Origin: an uncultured Saprospiraceae bacterium
GTDB taxonomy: Bacteria > Bacteroidota > Bacteroidia > Chitinophagales > Saprospiraceae
Assembly: GCA_937921825.1 (NCBI GenBank)
Contig: CAKZVK010000002.1
Span: forward strand, 1 to 64,000
Length of the DNA stretch: 64,000 nucleotides
Reading direction: 5' to 3'
How positions within the stretch are numbered: position 1 is the first letter of the stretch; each line of letters starts with the position of its first letter. The translations under genes were made by a program, and so were the position numbers. This document shows, one piece after another, positions 63,787 to 64,000 of the stretch. The notes beneath the pieces were generated by a model, which was given only the letters and a program-made list of their open reading frames with translations, was not told the DNA's origin and did no database searches.

Positions 63787-64000
63787 ATGAAATTTCCTAT
63801 TCATTTATTGTTATTACTCCTAGGCTTTCTTTCATGTAAAACTGATTCTCAATCTCCAAAAGATTCATATTCCTATGATATTGAAAGCCGACTCGATAGT
63901 CTAGGTATCCAACTGCCTCCAGTTAAAAGCCCAGTGGCCAATTATGTGCATGTAGTACAATCAGGTAATTTATTATTTCTAGCTGGCAAAGGTCCCAAAG
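63787..64000 (+). CDS. RidA-like lipoprotein, 3' end beyond the window
   Basis: The visible 71 residues have a lipoprotein signal (LLGFLSC, Cys17) and then LDSLGIQLPPVKSPVANYVHVVQSGNLLFLAGKGP, the start of a RidA/YjgF domain, whose members deaminate reactive enamines. A lipid-anchored RidA protein is unusual because the typical members are cytoplasmic. The gene runs out of the window. Confidence 0.8.
   Translation, partial: MKFPIHLLLLLLGFLSCKTDSQSPKDSYSYDIESRLDSLGIQLPPVKSPVANYVHVVQSGNLLFLAGKGPK

Noticed and set aside
1-64000. tRNA, rRNA, CRISPR arrays, complete insertion sequences
   Set aside because: None could be recognised by eye in the gaps; a dedicated tRNA and RNA search could still find a structured RNA.

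Overview
The window is a chromosomal segment of a Bacteroidota bacterium. The sequence supports this through two secreted proteins with C-terminal type IX secretion (T9SS) sorting domains, two TonB-dependent receptors (one with a CarboxypepD_reg-like N-terminus), BshA of bacillithiol synthesis, split transketolase genes, several small 'SC' lipoproteins, a general absence of Shine-Dalgarno sequences, and upstream TAnnTTTG boxes typical of the Bacteroidota primary sigma factor. A Saprospiria- or Chitinophaga-like lineage is plausible, but this is inference. Gene density is high, strands are mixed, and no rRNA, tRNA, CRISPR array or intact insertion sequence was seen.

Layout. 1-6.1 kb: two tandem paralogous unknown proteins, aspS with a relic second copy of its 3' end, and two membrane proteins. 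6.1-12.9 kb: the E2 subunit of 2-oxoglutarate dehydrogenase, two paralogous membrane proteins flanking a highly charged secreted protein and a small lipoprotein, a MATE exporter, and small membrane or outer-membrane proteins. 12.9-16.9 kb: an accessory stretch with an unusual zinc-ribbon/SDR protein, a HigB-HigA toxin-antitoxin pair, an XRE-fused MntA/HepT (MNT-HEPN) pair with a perfect 14-bp inverted-repeat operator over its start codon, and a VF530-like protein. 16.9-25.1 kb: an MBL hydrolase, a large pseudo-peptidase/propeller/beta-barrel protein, and a peptide-type ABC importer (binding protein and two permeases, no ATPase in the window). 25.1-29.3 kb: an alpha-oxoamine synthase/VOC pair, a lipoprotein and a short-chain reductase, possibly linked to sphingolipid or sulfonolipid synthesis. 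29.3-29.6 kb: two copies of a three-hairpin element whose stems differ by compensatory changes. 29.6-39.8 kb: radC, a 5'-truncated DUF2807 gene, a cystathionine gamma-synthase/lyase, a recent tandem duplication of a small secreted protein, transketolase halves, HU, alanine dehydrogenase and TsaE. 39.9-50.6 kb: a histidine kinase overlapping a TonB receptor gene, an OmpH/Skp chaperone, a T9SS cargo protein, a DEAD-box helicase, a PpiD/SurA-like foldase and an MscS channel. 50.7-57.3 kb: a YkgJ-like cysteine-cluster protein, an alkyltransferase-like protein, a sulfotransferase-like protein and a class IV aminotransferase separated by an oppositely oriented AAA/DUF4143 ATPase, a second T9SS cargo and bshA. 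57.4-64 kb: a MerR regulator with a degenerate B12-binding domain, an unknown secreted protein, a Cys-rich protein followed by an HMA-fused TonB receptor, a DUF1456 protein, a SemiSWEET transporter and the start of a RidA-like lipoprotein.

Most genes are housekeeping or envelope functions. The features most worth a second look are the covarying hairpin repeat at 29.35-29.57 kb, the XRE-MntA/HepT locus and its operator, the duplicated aspS tail, the Tyr-less SDR with zinc ribbon, the His-less B12-type regulator, and the HMA-TonB receptor pair.
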